A stretch of 64,000 bases of DNA from the NCBI GenBank assembly GCA_038380795.1, contig CM076259.1:77321724-77385723 (forward strand), written 5' to 3'. Each line of letters opens with the position of its first letter. Position 1 is the stretch's first letter. Below are positions 25,992-38,552 of the stretch, one piece after another. The position numbers were made by a program, and so were the translations under genes. Under the pieces are notes generated by a model. The model saw nothing but the letters and a program-made list of their open reading frames with translations, searched no databases and was not told the DNA's origin. This DNA is from Pyrocephalus nanus (lineage: Eukaryota > Chordata > Aves > Passeriformes > Tyrannidae).

Positions 25992-27545
25992 CATTAAAAA
26001 TGACCTAACCTGAACTTAATTTGCGGAAATTTTGTAAGGTGGTAAAACTGTCTACTTCACTTCCTGGTTTGTGGGTCACTTGAAATACATCTGTAGTGAA
26101 GTAGCAACATTAACTCAGAGCTGAGCATTGAAAGTCAATCACTGACTCTGAATATAATTGGGTTAAATGACCACATCTCACCCGTTTTTTCCCTTTGAGC
26201 ACCTGCAATTTTATGGCACAGTCAGTTGATCTACAGGGTCGTTCCAGTCGAACGTACAGGTATTGTCATATCTGACAGCAACAATAGCAACTCTTTCCGA
26301 AGAAGCTGGAAAACTTTTGGAAATGGAAATGGAAGCAGCTGAGAGGATATCTCTGAAGACCATACACAACAAACAGAAGTGCAAAAAGGAGAGCGAAGTC
26401 TTTCGGTGTCTAGTTACCGTGCTTCAAGACGTGTGCTATGACATGTGGCCAAGTTTGTTCAGTCAAATATGTTGATTTCACAAGAACTTGTGACAGTGTT
26501 GGAGGAAAAGGCTACCAGAGACCCATATAGTTTGGATTTTTTTCAAAATCAATGCTATTATTTCTACACTTTATCCCACATCTTGAAATAGAAAACATTG
26601 AAATGTGTGTGAAATGAGAGGCAAGATCTGGAAAAAAAAGATGGGTGAAGAAACAGTCTGGCATTGGAATGTTTTTAATCTTTCATTTTGCTGCTCAGAA
26701 ATGGAGGTTCACTTCAGGTTTTGGTCTACAAAAAGCCAAACAAACCCTCTGTTTACAAAGCAGGAAGCATCTTTATTTTCACTTTACTGAACCAGGAGGA
26801 AGCAACTGTGATGAAAAAAAAATTGCTGAGCCTTACTAACAAGGAACACTTTAATAGATTAACTAGTACCATCTTGTAAGGAAAATTAAGCCATGTTTCA
26901 TCCATATGTTCCCTTCTGCAGAAACCTCGTGGGACAGTATGAACATCCTGCATTTTTAAGTTTGTTAAAGACAACAGTTTTTCTTGCCTTTAAGGGCTAC
27001 GTTCTCTGGTGTGATCCCGAACTAACCTTTGGAAATCCAGTTTGCTATTTGATAGCTTTAATATTGAAAACCTAAATTGAATAACCATGTGAAATCATTT
27101 GGTTCAGAGGTGAAATAGTTACAGTTGTAATTCGTTAGGTGAGTGTGGAAATGGCTCTTTAATTGCCTGACACACTATTCAAAGGTTGCCCCAATTACTG
27201 GAGTGTTAAATGGTGGGAGCAAATATTTTATTTTGAAAGGATGCTCGAGCTCTGACTTGCTAGTTTCATAGCAGTGAAGTATTTATCATTTGCATGACTA
27301 ATGGCACAGAAATACCTATTTCGAAGTCTTGCAATCAAAGTATAGAAAAGTTTTCAATCGCAATGTTTAGATTTTAAATGCTGGAGAGATTGTCTTGAGC
27401 TGGATCTTTTATAGGTAAAATTGGCCATAAAAATACAGTCACTGAGCCTGTGGTCTAAATAACACCATGCATTTATTAGTTTTCAATCTTGTGCAGTAAC
27501 AGTGTAGTTCCTTGTGTTTAAATGAGTGACATCAGGGGTGCTGGG

Positions 27546-27590
27546 GTGTGTGTGTGTGTGTGTGTTGAGCGTGTATGTGTGTGTGTATAT
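27546..27590. repeat. (GT)n microsatellite in the RAP2A 3' UTR
   Basis: About ten GT units (27546-27565) are followed by an interrupted second block gtgtatgtgtgtgtgtatat. If the 3' UTR assignment is right this repeat is in mature mRNA. Confidence 0.95.
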
Positions 27591-29697
27591 GACCCTTAGA
27601 AATGCTGTAATTGGAGTTAGGTTCGAGAGTTTTGCCTCCATCTGCAGAACTTCCTAAAAGCCCTCTCATCTGCTACAAAGGACACTGGAGTACAAAACAC
27701 TTTGCAGATTTTCATACGTAAATATCCTTAATATTTTGAATTATATTTCAGTGGATGATAACTAAAGAAAATAATATTAATGGAAGAGAACTGGCCAACT
27801 CTGCCCTTAATCTTTCAAGGCATTTCCACAACCGATGTCTCAAAGGGCATTAGATGTCGCAAAACATTAAGCCTTACTAGAACGTAAATGTAGCCCGTTT
27901 CCCATCTACTTTGCAGAGCTTTTGTTACTGTACTTTGTTCTCTTAGGGAGATAGGCACACCATTTATTTCTGGCATCTGAATGCCCATTTTGGGTGCTCT
28001 GAATCGCCCTCCTAGAGGCACCTACCTCTTTCCATTCACTATATAGCAAACTTAGGCTTTTAACTTTGGTCCTCCAAGTCACACAACTTACATGCCTAAA
28101 CTAGATGGTATGAATGTTCTCTTACCACCCCCCGCCTGCCAATTGTGTCAGCCACCATGCTTAAACAAGATGTGAGATGTTGGATTAATGATATTTCAAT
28201 GTTTAAAATAATCTAGATTGGGAAACAGTTTATTGAGCAGCACAACCTATCTGTAAAACAGCTAGTCATTGTGAGATCCACAGCATAAGCACTCAAAAAA
28301 AAAAAAACACAGAAAACAAACCAAAGCCAAACTTGAAACTGAGTTGGAAGTGCATGTTATGCAATGTTATTTACAGAGATGTTAAAAGTCTTACCTCACA
28401 GATTGTTCATCAGCCAAAAAAGGGGCATGAAGTATAGTATGAGCAGCCTAATATGAAATTCATAATGTAAAGCAGATGGGTTTTAAATATAGGAAAAATT
28501 GCACAGTAAATTTTTAACAGAAAATGTTAAAGAAAACATCTCCCAATCTCGTTTCTTCATCACATTCTTACATTTTCAAAAGCATAGGCTATATGTAAGC
28601 TACCACGCAACTTGGCTGGGGGGGGAAAGTGTAAGTGTTGTTTTTCATTGTATAGTTCTGAGGAAGTAGTTATGCACTATTTGTATTTCCACTAATGTGA
28701 AGGTAGTGGAGCTTGAATCAATGACAGTTGCACTCGACAGATTTTTCAAATTATAGGGGGAGCAGAAAGGGAGGAAAGCGAGCCACATGGCGGCTATGTG
28801 GCCACTCTGCAGGATTGATTGATCTTGGGTCACTGTTTCGTTTGTACCCTGATAAGATTACCAGTTATAGTATTTGAAAGTTTCTTATAACATGCCTTAA
28901 AATATTATGATTTGTTCCAAAGACCCACTTTTCCTTTGGCTGTTCTTGTAGAGCTTTGTACTTTTCTACAAAGACAGCATTTCTCCAGTTTTGTTGTGTT
29001 TGGTTTTTTTTTAAAGTTGCAACTTTTATTCTTTTAAGCTACGATAGTGAGAGCAACTGTTTCCTCTTTCCCTTAAAAATACACACAAAAACTAGTCAAA
29101 GCAAACAAACCAGAATTAGATCAAGAGTATTAAAAGCAATTTGCATTGGATTTTGTTTGGTTTTTCTGTTGTGTCTGTTCCCCTGCCCAGCCCTTCAGAG
29201 TATGAAAAAAAAATTTGATGACATTTTCTGTTCTGGTTCTAGCCTCTCCCTAACCCCAGTGCTACAGTTGCCATTACTTTTCTGTGGGAAAACTACTGGT
29301 ATTTGCTTTCCTGTATAGAATGTTGCCTAAAGATGTCAGCCATTTGGTTGGGGGGTTTTGTGCATGTTTGTTTTTAATTTTTTATTTTTTTTATTACCAG
29401 TGTGCCCTCAAAGCACTGGTTAGGCTTTAATTGTGAAACTCCGCAACAAAAGCAAATGTTTGACAACTGCAGGAGGCTTTTATCTGCATTGTTGTGCATC
29501 TGTTAATTCTTGATCAGGGTTTGAAGAAAGACTGAAGTGGGTTCTGGAGTCAGACTTAATGCTGTTGATTTGGAGTTTCCTAGAGATGAATTAATGTATT
29601 TCGCAGTTAATTGTTGAGCTCTAATACAACTGGCAACTTAAAATGGGGCAACAGTTTGTTTTGTAACAATGTCGGTTGTTTAAACCTTGATGTTTCA

Positions 29698-29703
29698 AAT
29701 AAA
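29698..29703 (+). terminator. RAP2A: Poly(A) signal AATAAA, proximal of pair
   Basis: A canonical AATAAA sits 72 bases before a second copy. The sequence after it is A-rich (acaagaattgtacatag) and lacks an obvious GT-rich element, so I consider it the weaker or alternative site of the RAP2A transcript. Confidence 0.5.
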
Positions 29704-29769
29704 ACAAGAATTGTACATAGAACTCAATGCAAACTCAGCAGTTGTATTTGGAGTTAAATTATTTTAACA

Positions 29770-29775
29770 AATAAA
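29770..29775 (+). terminator. RAP2A: Poly(A) signal AATAAA, likely main RAP2A 3' end
   Basis: A canonical AATAAA is followed about 20 bases later by a likely cleavage zone (cccttgca) and then by a T/GT-rich downstream element at 29801-29826 (ttttttgttgtccgttttga). This is the complete arrangement expected for a strong vertebrate polyadenylation site. Two more AATAAA words at 30166-30171 and 30175-30180 lie in an AT-rich patch without a GT-rich element and could serve as distal sites. Confidence 0.7.
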
Positions 29776-31511
29776 TTTATTTAATGAAATCTCCCTTGCA
29801 TTTTTTGTTGTCCGTTTTGATTTGATCAAAAGTTCATCCGGAGCTAGTGAGGGCTACCCAGTAATTTGAAACAACACTGTCAACTATGTTCAGTTCAGCT
29901 AAGTATTTCCTCTTCTGGTACAAATTAAATGACAGTAAGTAAAAAAAATATATACTTTAATTTTTATGGATGCATGCACGTTGTGATATATGAACTTGAT
30001 AAAGAACAATAACAATGCAGGGGGTTTTTAATTCACTTTTCATAGAGGGATATACATTGACCACATTCAGTAAGACTCAGTATTTGATAAGATACAGCTC
30101 TTGCTATGGCAAGAGAATAGTGCTTATTCTAAAATACAACAAAATTTTTATATTTATCATATAAAAATAAAATTAATAAAAACTTGGTCAGGATATGATA
30201 CAGTTAATATGCAGAACCACCTATATAACATTGAGGCTACAAAGGGTTAAAAAGGGATTGTTTGTTATATCAGCTGTTCAACTGATGAGTGTTTTGAAGG
30301 CTTTCAGCACTACACAAAAGGAGTTGGTGTTAGAAAGAACTTCAAATACAATTAGAGTTGCAGAGATTTACGCTAATGCTAACAGGATTATTCTGGCTAA
30401 TTGGCACTGATCAGCAGTTGCATTTTAGTCATGCCAGTATTGCTAAAATACCCTGTTTTCAGTAATGATGGGTGCTTGTTTTCATGTCATGCATGCCTAA
30501 GGAGCAAGAAACCTGGGGCTGTCACACTTTAACAGGTTGTAGTTCTATGGATCATACAGAAGGCTGACACATGCTGCTAATTTTATGTTTTTGATTTGCC
30601 CGTTCATTCTGTAAATCAGTTCCAGGGGGACTTTTGCTGATGGGTTCTTCCAATCCCATGAATTTAGTAATATCCTTTTGTCTAAGATGATACCCATAGA
30701 GGTACAACGGGAATTCAATGAGCTGTTCTGAACAGTTAAAAAAAATGCCAGTGTGTGACATGGTCTTTTCAAATAACTGAACAGCTAGAAAACTTTGAAT
30801 TTGTTACTCCTAGCAAATGCTTTCTCTGCCCTGCACCCTCCCCCCTTCCTTTTTTTTTTTTTTTTCTAGCCACTGCAGGAAGCTTTCTAATTCTGAGAAA
30901 GCTTTGTAAAATATTTTTGGTTGGATATAAATATCTTGTTATGAATCCTTCACAAGTATCGGTCTTACTGGATTACCAATCTTTGGACTACATCTTCTAT
31001 CCCAAGTTACGTTCAGAAGTATTCTGTCTCTTGCTATTTAGCTGCTGCCTTGTGCTTACTTCTCCATTAAAACAGCATCTTTTTTTCTGAGAGAGGAAGA
31101 ATGATTCTGAAATTGCTGAAAACTGTTTACTGCTCTATCTGGCTCACACAAGTGTATTCAGTATGTAGTCACATCTTCCTTTTGCAGGCACCATCTTGGT
31201 TATTCTCTTTAAACAAAGAGATTCCTAACTTCCAATGGCTCTGTTTGAATGCACTAGTGCCGTAGTCAGTTGCCTTAAATTTAATTCCTGTTTTGCCATA
31301 GAACCTGTAGAAAGAACTTTTCTAGTGTTTTTGTGCTAATTGTAATGACAGAATTTGCAGACCTTTGGAGCTGCAGGTTTCTTTTCTTCATAGGGAGGTC
31401 AGTTAACACATCTGGATTTTGACTACAGTTGTTAGTTATTTGGGCTTTGGTTGTCTGATGGTCAACACAATGCGGTTTTCTTCTCACATTGGAGCTGAAA
31501 ACTATTGAGTT

Positions 31512-31880
31512 AGAATCACAGACTCATAGAATGGCTGAGATAGAAGGGTCAACTAGTTGCAGCCCCCCTGCCATGGACAGGGACACCTTCCACTAGACCA
31601 GGTTGCTCTAAGTCCCATCCAGCCTGGCCTTGAACACTGCCATGGATAGGGCATCCACAACTTCTCTGGGCAATCTGTTCCAGTGTTTCACCACCCTCAC
31701 AGTGAAGAATTTCTTCCTTAGAAACTAATCTAAATCTGCCCTTTTTCAGTTTGAAGCCATTCCCCTTGTCCTGTCCCTACAAGCCCTTGTAAAAGGTCCC
31801 TCTCCAGCTCTCTTATAGGCCCCTTTTAGGTACTGGAAGGCTGCCAAAAGGCTCCCCAGAGCTTTCTCTTCTCCAGGCTG
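31512..31880 (-). mobile_element. CR1 3'-end fragment (reverse)
   Basis: Read in reverse this is a typical 5'-truncated CR1 copy. The low-coordinate end has the agaatcacagactcatagaat tail, a reversed version of the CR1 terminal octamer motif, followed by the agccccctgccatggacag, cacaacttctctgggcaa, ccagtgtttcaccaccctc and gaagaatttcttcct words of the CR1 3' region, and ending near tctcttctccaggctg. It lies about 1.7 kb past the RAP2A poly(A) site. It is moderately diverged and clearly non-functional. Confidence 0.93.
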
Positions 31881-34652
31881 TGGGTTGCATTTACAGGCTG
31901 GATTGCAAGTGGGTGGAAGAAAAAGCCATGTTGATGTGAGCCAGGCACTGTGTGATACTGGAACTGCTAACAGCAAATCTTCATCCCACTCTGCTAGAAC
32001 TGTTTTTCTGTGTACTTTCAAGCACACACTTTTTGGTCTGACTGGAATATGAAACAGTTTGTGGAGCACTGAGAATATATTTCAAACTCTTCACGGTGCA
32101 GTGACCACATACGTAGGCAACTGGATAACAGCTGAGAGACCTGCCTCCTCTTCTTAGGAGTGTTTGCAAGGCCAGACAGCCACATAGGAGTCTCACTGAA
32201 TAATGGAAAAGTGAGGTGCTTAACTGGCTGAAGTGGAGGAGAATGGGGGTGGATCTAGGTTAAAGGAGTGAAAATACGAACCTGAAAGACTGTTGAAGAC
32301 AAATATGTAGGTAGACTGAGTGTTACGTTGAATGGTAGAAGTACAGTATTTATCGCAGAGCGAGATTTGGAGTATTTTTGCACAAAAGTTCTTATTAGGT
32401 TGATCAGAGAACTGAATCTGAAGAGTAGCCTTCTACAAGACATTTTGTTTAGTTGAAATAAGTACTAAGCTTCTTCTCAAGAGGTTGTAGGGAAAGATTC
32501 TGAACACTTGGATTTTTTTCTTCTCTTAGAATCCCTGTACAATTTAGTAGCCAAAAGATATTAACCCCAAACATCATCTCCATATACTTGAGACACGGCA
32601 CCTTAGCTTCCAGCTGTACAACACAGTTTAGAAAAACAAAACATGCTTTCATTCTACAGCCAAGAATATACTCTAGATCACAGGTCTTTTGGTTATTACA
32701 CAGGCTTCTTTTTACTGTTCACTCTTTGTTCTTGCAGATGGAATAATCAAACTGAATAGAGGTCGCCTGGCACTTCCCAGTATAAGACAAGGTGGTCAGG
32801 TTTTTCTGCTGCTTTCCAAACTAATTAGTAGAGCTCCAGTTTTCTCAGGATGATCTATCTGTCCCAGATTTGGGGGTGGTTGGTTGTTCTCTATTTTTTA
32901 ATGGTTCAGCTGTTTCTAAGGATTAAACAATGGAGGATGCACCATTCTGCATGTGCTGAATTCTTGAAAACATTGTGTTAAGACCTGGCACCATTCTGGT
33001 TTGAACTAATGGGAAATTGTCCAAAAAGCCTACAGTTTCAGGACATGGGTCTAAACTTGGCCAAATTATAAGCCTCTGAGAAAATGGTTGGCCCAGTATG
33101 AAGAGGGATAGAAGTCTCCATCCAGACTCTTCAGCTGCCACTGTATATGCTTTCTGCTCTTTGTATTTCATATGTAGTAACTGCTGGGTGCAAGGCACAG
33201 TCCTTGTCTGTACACATTGGCTAAGAGCTGAGAAACAGAGTGGGCAAGAGTAGGAATGAGACTGTTCAGCAGGGAGGATTTCCAACTGTAAATCTTAATG
33301 TTTCTTGTTTAAGAAAGACATCAGCTCTGCTGACAGTCTTCCAGGAGCAGATTCAGAGGCAGCCTAATTAACACCAATGGTGAAGCACTGGTCAGAAAGT
33401 AGGAACCTCATAACCTGCCTGATGGCTTGTGACCAATGCAGTGGCACAAGGAAAGATTTCCAAAAGTGTTAGTGTGATTTTGCTTTGAAGTCTTTCTCTC
33501 TCTAAGTAAGGCAATAATAAGTTAACCTTTATAATATTTGCTGTGTGAGATTGTAATTACAGGAACACAAATAATTGATTAACCTAAAGAAGATGGGATT
33601 CTGCAAAGTAAAATGAATGACATGTAAGTGTCCTATTGATAGACAGTAAATGGATGAGAACACTCAATGCAATGTGAAATTAATGTGCTTCTCAAATTCT
33701 TCATGAAGCATCAAGACTTGTATATGGTGCTGCTGTAACAGGGTAGGATTCCTTCCATGCCTGTTTATTTCTCTAACTATTTTTTAGGTAAAGCTTACAT
33801 TTTTCCTGTGTGCAGCCGTTGTAAATTTGTTTTGGGGATGGCAACCCTAAAGTCAGATGCACTACTGATTTAACACAGCTTTGTGTTTTAAGATCAAGGG
33901 AGATAATCAAAAACTCTTCTACTTCTGCCTCATTTTCAGGAAGAGACACAGCTGTGAAGATTCAAGGCTTTCCAGAAGTCTTCATAGGAGTTGACACCTC
34001 TTTATTAGGTGAACTCAATCAATCTTTCTTGATGAAGGTGGTATTCGTGGTTATTTCTGGGAATGTACTTAATCAAGCAGTCAGAGATCATGAAGTGTGG
34101 GTGGGAATTTACAGCATGTTGTCTACTTGTTCCCCTTTTCAACCAGGGAACGGTGTGCATGACATGCATGATAGTTTACTGAGATAATTCCTAATCTCTG
34201 CATTTAAAGTGACAGTTAACCCATCTGCTGGCTCTCCTTAATCCACGAATACAACATCCACCTGGAGACAAGTTCTTTGTGATGACTGTGGAGAGGGGGA
34301 TCTCATCTCTGCTTTAGATCTAAAGCAAAATGCTCATTTTCCTTGTCATTTTTCATGCTTACAAGTAATCTGAAGAGCAATAAACATTGCTTTCTCCCCG
34401 TTAGGTGAAGGCATCCCCAGTTTCAGAGCTCTGTGGTTTGTCCAGAAATGTACACTGGTAAAACCTTGTATTTGTCAGTATGGAGGAAGGATGGTGACAG
34501 GAAAGATTTATTGCTCATCAAGGTACATGGCTCTTCACCCTAGGCAAGTCACCTCTGCCATTGGGTGAGAATCATGTTTTCGTGTTCGGCTTTTTTTCTA
34601 TGTGGAAAACAGCTTGTTTCATGTAAGACAAGAGGTTTTTTCCCCTTTTATT

Positions 34653-34663
34653 CCCCCCCCCCC
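34653..34663 (+). repeat. C11 homopolymer
   Basis: Eleven consecutive C lie between T-rich tracts in intergenic DNA. Confidence 0.9.
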
Positions 34664-37302
34664 GTTGTTTTTTTTTTGTATCTTGTATTCATTTTGCACA
34701 TAGCAGCCACTCTGTACTCTTCAATCAATAGTTCATGGCAGAAGCCACTTATCCTCTGCTCTCAGGAGACATTCTGAAATGTACAGAACCCCTGTACATT
34801 GAAACTATAAACATAGTTTGCTTCTTTGTAAGTGGTAGAGTTTTCCAGTAATTTATGTGCACCACACTTTCAAAAAGCTTGTAATGCTGCTTCCTCATTA
34901 AGTTTTTTCATTTGTTCCAAATTTTGGCGTGTTTGTCAAAAGTTAAAAAAAAATCTGATTGCTCACTGAGATTGGCTGGCAGTATCAAAATAATCCATAA
35001 AGTTCTCTGATAAAGTATAAAAAGAAGATGATGGAAGCACGTGGTCGCTTGTGGCTTGGTGGTAGTAATGATAAGAAAAGTTAAAGAAAAAAGAAAGTTC
35101 ACTCTTCTCTACACATACAAGTCTCCCTATAAGGAAGTACTTGAATGAACAGAGTCTGCCACAAAATGTGGGTGCTTAGTGTTGAGCAGCACACTCCTGC
35201 AATGGTGCTGTGAGCATTGAGAAAGCTGGATTAGCATTGCAGCAGCTGCTAATTCACCTTCTTTAGCAAAGCTTCCCTGCAGACCACAGCTGGGACTTAG
35301 TATATTTAGAAATACACAGCTACTTTAACTGATGATGTAATTGGTCCTAAATCTGTGTTTTGCTTATAAAACAAGCCTTCAGTTCTGTCCATCACAGAGA
35401 AAGTGTTGAGTGCCCTCCTTCTCTTCCATGTGTAGGTCAGGATCTGCACAACCAGGGCACTCTGAACACTTGCTCTGCTTTGTGGAGCCACCTCGGAGAA
35501 CGTTTCCAGATTAGCTGGGCTAATCGGGCTGCTGTGATTTCAGAGGTCACTGCTCTGCCACCCTGTGAGAGGGGTATGGCCTGCATTTCCCCCTGACCAG
35601 CTGTGTGTCAGTATGGTCCCAGCTATCTCTGCTACTGGATTTCTTCTGGATCGAAAGTCTTAACTGGTGGAGTTTTCTGCCACATCACCCGATATGTGCT
35701 GTAATTGACTGACCCTAAGACCATTTGGTAGCTCTTTTTGCTCTGTGTAAGAAATAATCTTGGAGATCAGCCCTCTTAGACTAATTAAGCAGAGATCCCC
35801 TCTAATCCCCTTAGAGCAGACCTCCCATTGCCTTGGCTTTGTGTGGACAGACTCCAGAAAAGCTCTGGCTGTTGCCTGATTGCTGAAGCAACTGTGGACT
35901 GACTGAGATAAACATACTGCCAAAGGTGTATCGGCAGGGCAATTCAGCATCTATGCTGTCAGGTTTGTTAGGATGTTTGGATGCATTAATTTCTCTGAGT
36001 GACACCAAGAGCAAAGCAGCTTGATGCCCCAGACTGCGATGTCTGCCTGTGTGGGTTTTCAGTGCTGGGAGATGCCCACTGTACCACACTGTGGTCACAT
36101 TGCTAGCTGGCCTTCTCCAGGATGTGCCTCCTGCACACCACCCTAACAATAGCCATAAACAAAACCCATGTGCTGCTACTTACAGGGGAGCTGCAGACCA
36201 GGCCACCTTGCTGGGTGGCTTGGCCCTTGGAATGCCTGCCCTGCCTCCAAGGCAGAGCTCAAGTGCTTGATGCTGGAAACATTACGTCGCAGTCCCCAGG
36301 GACCCTCTCCAGAGGGACAAATCAAGCACGATGCAGAAGTGAGTTCTCTCCTCAGAGATTTTCAGGGCCTGAAGAGAGGACTTGGCCACCCACGGGTCAC
36401 TGAAGGTACAGGAGGTGATTAGGACACCTTGCATCAGGTCACATAGGATGTTTTCCCTTTCTCTGAATGTCTGTCTACCAACACATTTGAGGTTCTTCAA
36501 AGGATGGGGTATTTCTTACCTGTCCATTTCTCAGTAAACACAACTTCTGTCACTGGCAAAACACTCCATATTGTCTCTTCTTATACTGACTGAAGCAACA
36601 AAGTGAGAACACAGTGCAGGAGCTTTTTCTGTAGTTAACTGAATAGTCATGGAAACTGGAAGGTTTCTGAGGCTCCTACAGAAAAGCCAAATTAAAATCA
36701 AATGAAACTTGTCATATAGTGATTACAGTACACTAGTATTTAAAATGTTCTGCCAGGACTAGTCCAACACTGCTGGTAAAGAAGGCTTTTGAAGGCCTAT
36801 CTTAAAAGTCAGTAAAAACTAACATACCCTGGAACTGTGTGTTGAAGTGTGCTTTGGAGAAGGTAGCAGTTGATAATCAGTTAACGCAAAATTAGTTTCC
36901 AGCTAACATTGACTTCTGTTTTCTGCACAACAATTTAAAAATACTTTGGAAAAGATGAGTTCATGGTTTTTCCTCAGCTGAGTGCCTCAAAGTTTGAGTT
37001 AAACTTGAGACTCCAGAGTCAGAGGATCTCATATGACTTGTCCATCACAGCTTTTCTGGGCTGCAGCAGGGAGACACATGAGTGCTGCATTCAGTGCTGG
37101 GAATAAGGAATCCTTTCCTCTGCTGATGCTTAACAGACCCTTTACTAGTAATTTATCCAAATGTGCATGTAAGCTTTATGAGCAGCCTTTTGTTTTAATG
37201 GTCCAACAATCTCTTGCAGTGAAATAACAGATTTTTTTGTCTTTTCTTTGTTGAGTTTATAGTCTATAAATATGTCATGCTCTCAGGCAATAAGTGAAAT
37301 AT

Positions 37303-37412
37303 ATGCATTATATCCTCGTTTCACACCTGTAGAAAGGAAGTCATAGAGACTGTTACTTGTTCTAAGGAGTGCACCATGGCACAACAGATCCCCAGACTCC
37401 TGTCACTGAGAG
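37303..37412 (+). mobile_element. MIR-like (CORE-SINE) relic
   Basis: The stretch tatatcctcgtttcacacct, then gaaaggaagtcatagagact, gttacttgttctaaggag and cccagactcctgtcactg parallels the MIR core (tattatcctcatttcacaga, gaggaaactgaggcacagag, agtgacttgcccaagg, cccaggtctcctgactcc). It lies in the intergenic region and is noncoding. Confidence 0.5.
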
Positions 37413-38532
37413 TTAGTAGTCTGTAGTAACAATAAATGAAAATAAAAATTAAAGCCTGAAACTAAAAAAAAAAGGTGAAAGACCATTGGTTTTGAAACCA
37501 CCCTACTGCTAAGTGCATCAGCGTCTACAGAATGTAAAGCAACAAGAGAGGAAATGAAGTTTGCATTATTTTTGTTTGTTAAAGGAACTTGGGGCTTCAG
37601 TCTTTCTTTTCCTGTGTTTAAAAATCCTGATGCAGTAAGAAGTGACTCTGTAGATCTTATGCTTATAAAAATAGTCTGGGTAAATATAAACTCTGCTCTA
37701 GTCCTTTTAGTGCTGTAGGTGGCCAAAGAGACAAAAAGCATTTCAAGAGCTCGAATGGGGAATCTCCTGGAAAGAGACAGCCTGAATAGAGCTGGCCTTT
37801 GTGATGTCAGGGAAACATGAGGTCAGGCTTAGTAAATTGGCAGGAATTATTTAAAAGAGCTGTTAGAAATTGAGAAGGGTACATTTTTGTGTAATAGCAT
37901 GCTTCTGCTCAAAACTGTAATGGTTAGAGGGAATACAAGATGCTTTTTGTGGGGTATCTGTGCATTCCGGCTTGGTGGATGGAAAACAAGGAAGTGAGGA
38001 GGGAACTGTTGTCTTCTATACATCTTGGTTCTAGATGCTGAATGCTTTTCCTGATCCTTAACTGGTGGGGAAGAAGGAAAAAACAAAGCAATGCTTTGTG
38101 AACCTGATCTTGGAGGCCAAATATGTAAAAGCAAGATGACGTTTGACAGCGTAGTAGTGAATAACGAGCCCCTCTGGGGACTCTTCAGACCCCACTAAAG
38201 GAGGCTGCTGGCCACCTCTGCTGACCCCACCAAGGGAGACAGATCTTCCTACAGCCAGTTATTTAAGCAAACAGTGTGGTGCACTCCAGCTTATGAGTGA
38301 GTTCATGGGACGCCCTGAGCAGAACAACGAAACAGTGATTCCACAGACAAGACTTCTGTTGTCATGCAAACCCAGGAGAAACGAAGAGAAAAGTTTGTAA
38401 TAATAGTAACTACTTTTACTGATAGAGGAATTTGCAGCTGGAGAGGGAGCAATATTCAAAGAACTCCAGGACAGAACGCAGTATGTGAAATTTCCTCACA
38501 TAAACAATGGCAATCCAAAAAAATCCATGGGG

Positions 38533-38552
38533 AAAAAAAAAAAAAAAAAAAA
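38533..38552 (+). repeat. A20 homopolymer
   Basis: Twenty A follow an A-rich leader (ccaaaaaaatccatgggg). No transcript-like sequence with a poly(A) signal precedes it, so it is not called a retrocopy tail. Confidence 0.9.

Larger units (their letters stand above)
25992..29795 (+). other. RAP2A: RAP2A 3' untranslated region (inferred, about 3.8 kb)
   Basis: From the stop codon to the tandem AATAAA signals near 29.7 kb there is no break such as a transposon insertion or a strong earlier poly(A) site with a good downstream element. RAP2A is known in mammals for a multi-kilobase 3' UTR, and about 3.8 kb fits. The stretch contains a (GT)n microsatellite at 27546-27590, an A12-type tract near 28295, AU-rich patches, and a degenerate repeat-like patch near 27925-28110. 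An ATTAAA at 25993-25998 sits directly after the stop codon and is too close to be a credible main site. The 3' boundary is inferred; alternative shorter ends are possible. Confidence 0.75.
29800..38160. other. Intergenic stretch, no supported gene
   Basis: After the RAP2A poly(A) region I see no exon with recognisable protein similarity. It holds two extra AATAAA words near 30170, a pyrimidine tract ending in ctag at 30850-30869 without a following exon, the CR1 copy at 31512-31880, a C11 run and a MIR-like relic. Composition becomes more GC-rich from about 35.3 kb. Open frames of up to about 120 codons here have no domain or conserved motif that I recognise. Confidence 0.7.

Noticed and set aside
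30160..30185. AATAAA pair near 30.17 kb as the main RAP2A 3' end
   Set aside because: It sits in a plain AT-rich patch without a GT-rich downstream element; the site at 29770 has the full arrangement.
30841..30870. Strong splice-acceptor-like pyrimidine tract ending in ctag
   Set aside because: It lies beyond the RAP2A poly(A) signals and no coding or conserved exon follows; long T runs ending in AG arise easily by chance.
38533..38552. A20 run as a tail of a processed pseudogene
   Set aside because: No poly(A) signal and no recognisable mRNA-derived sequence lies upstream; the region is simply A-rich.
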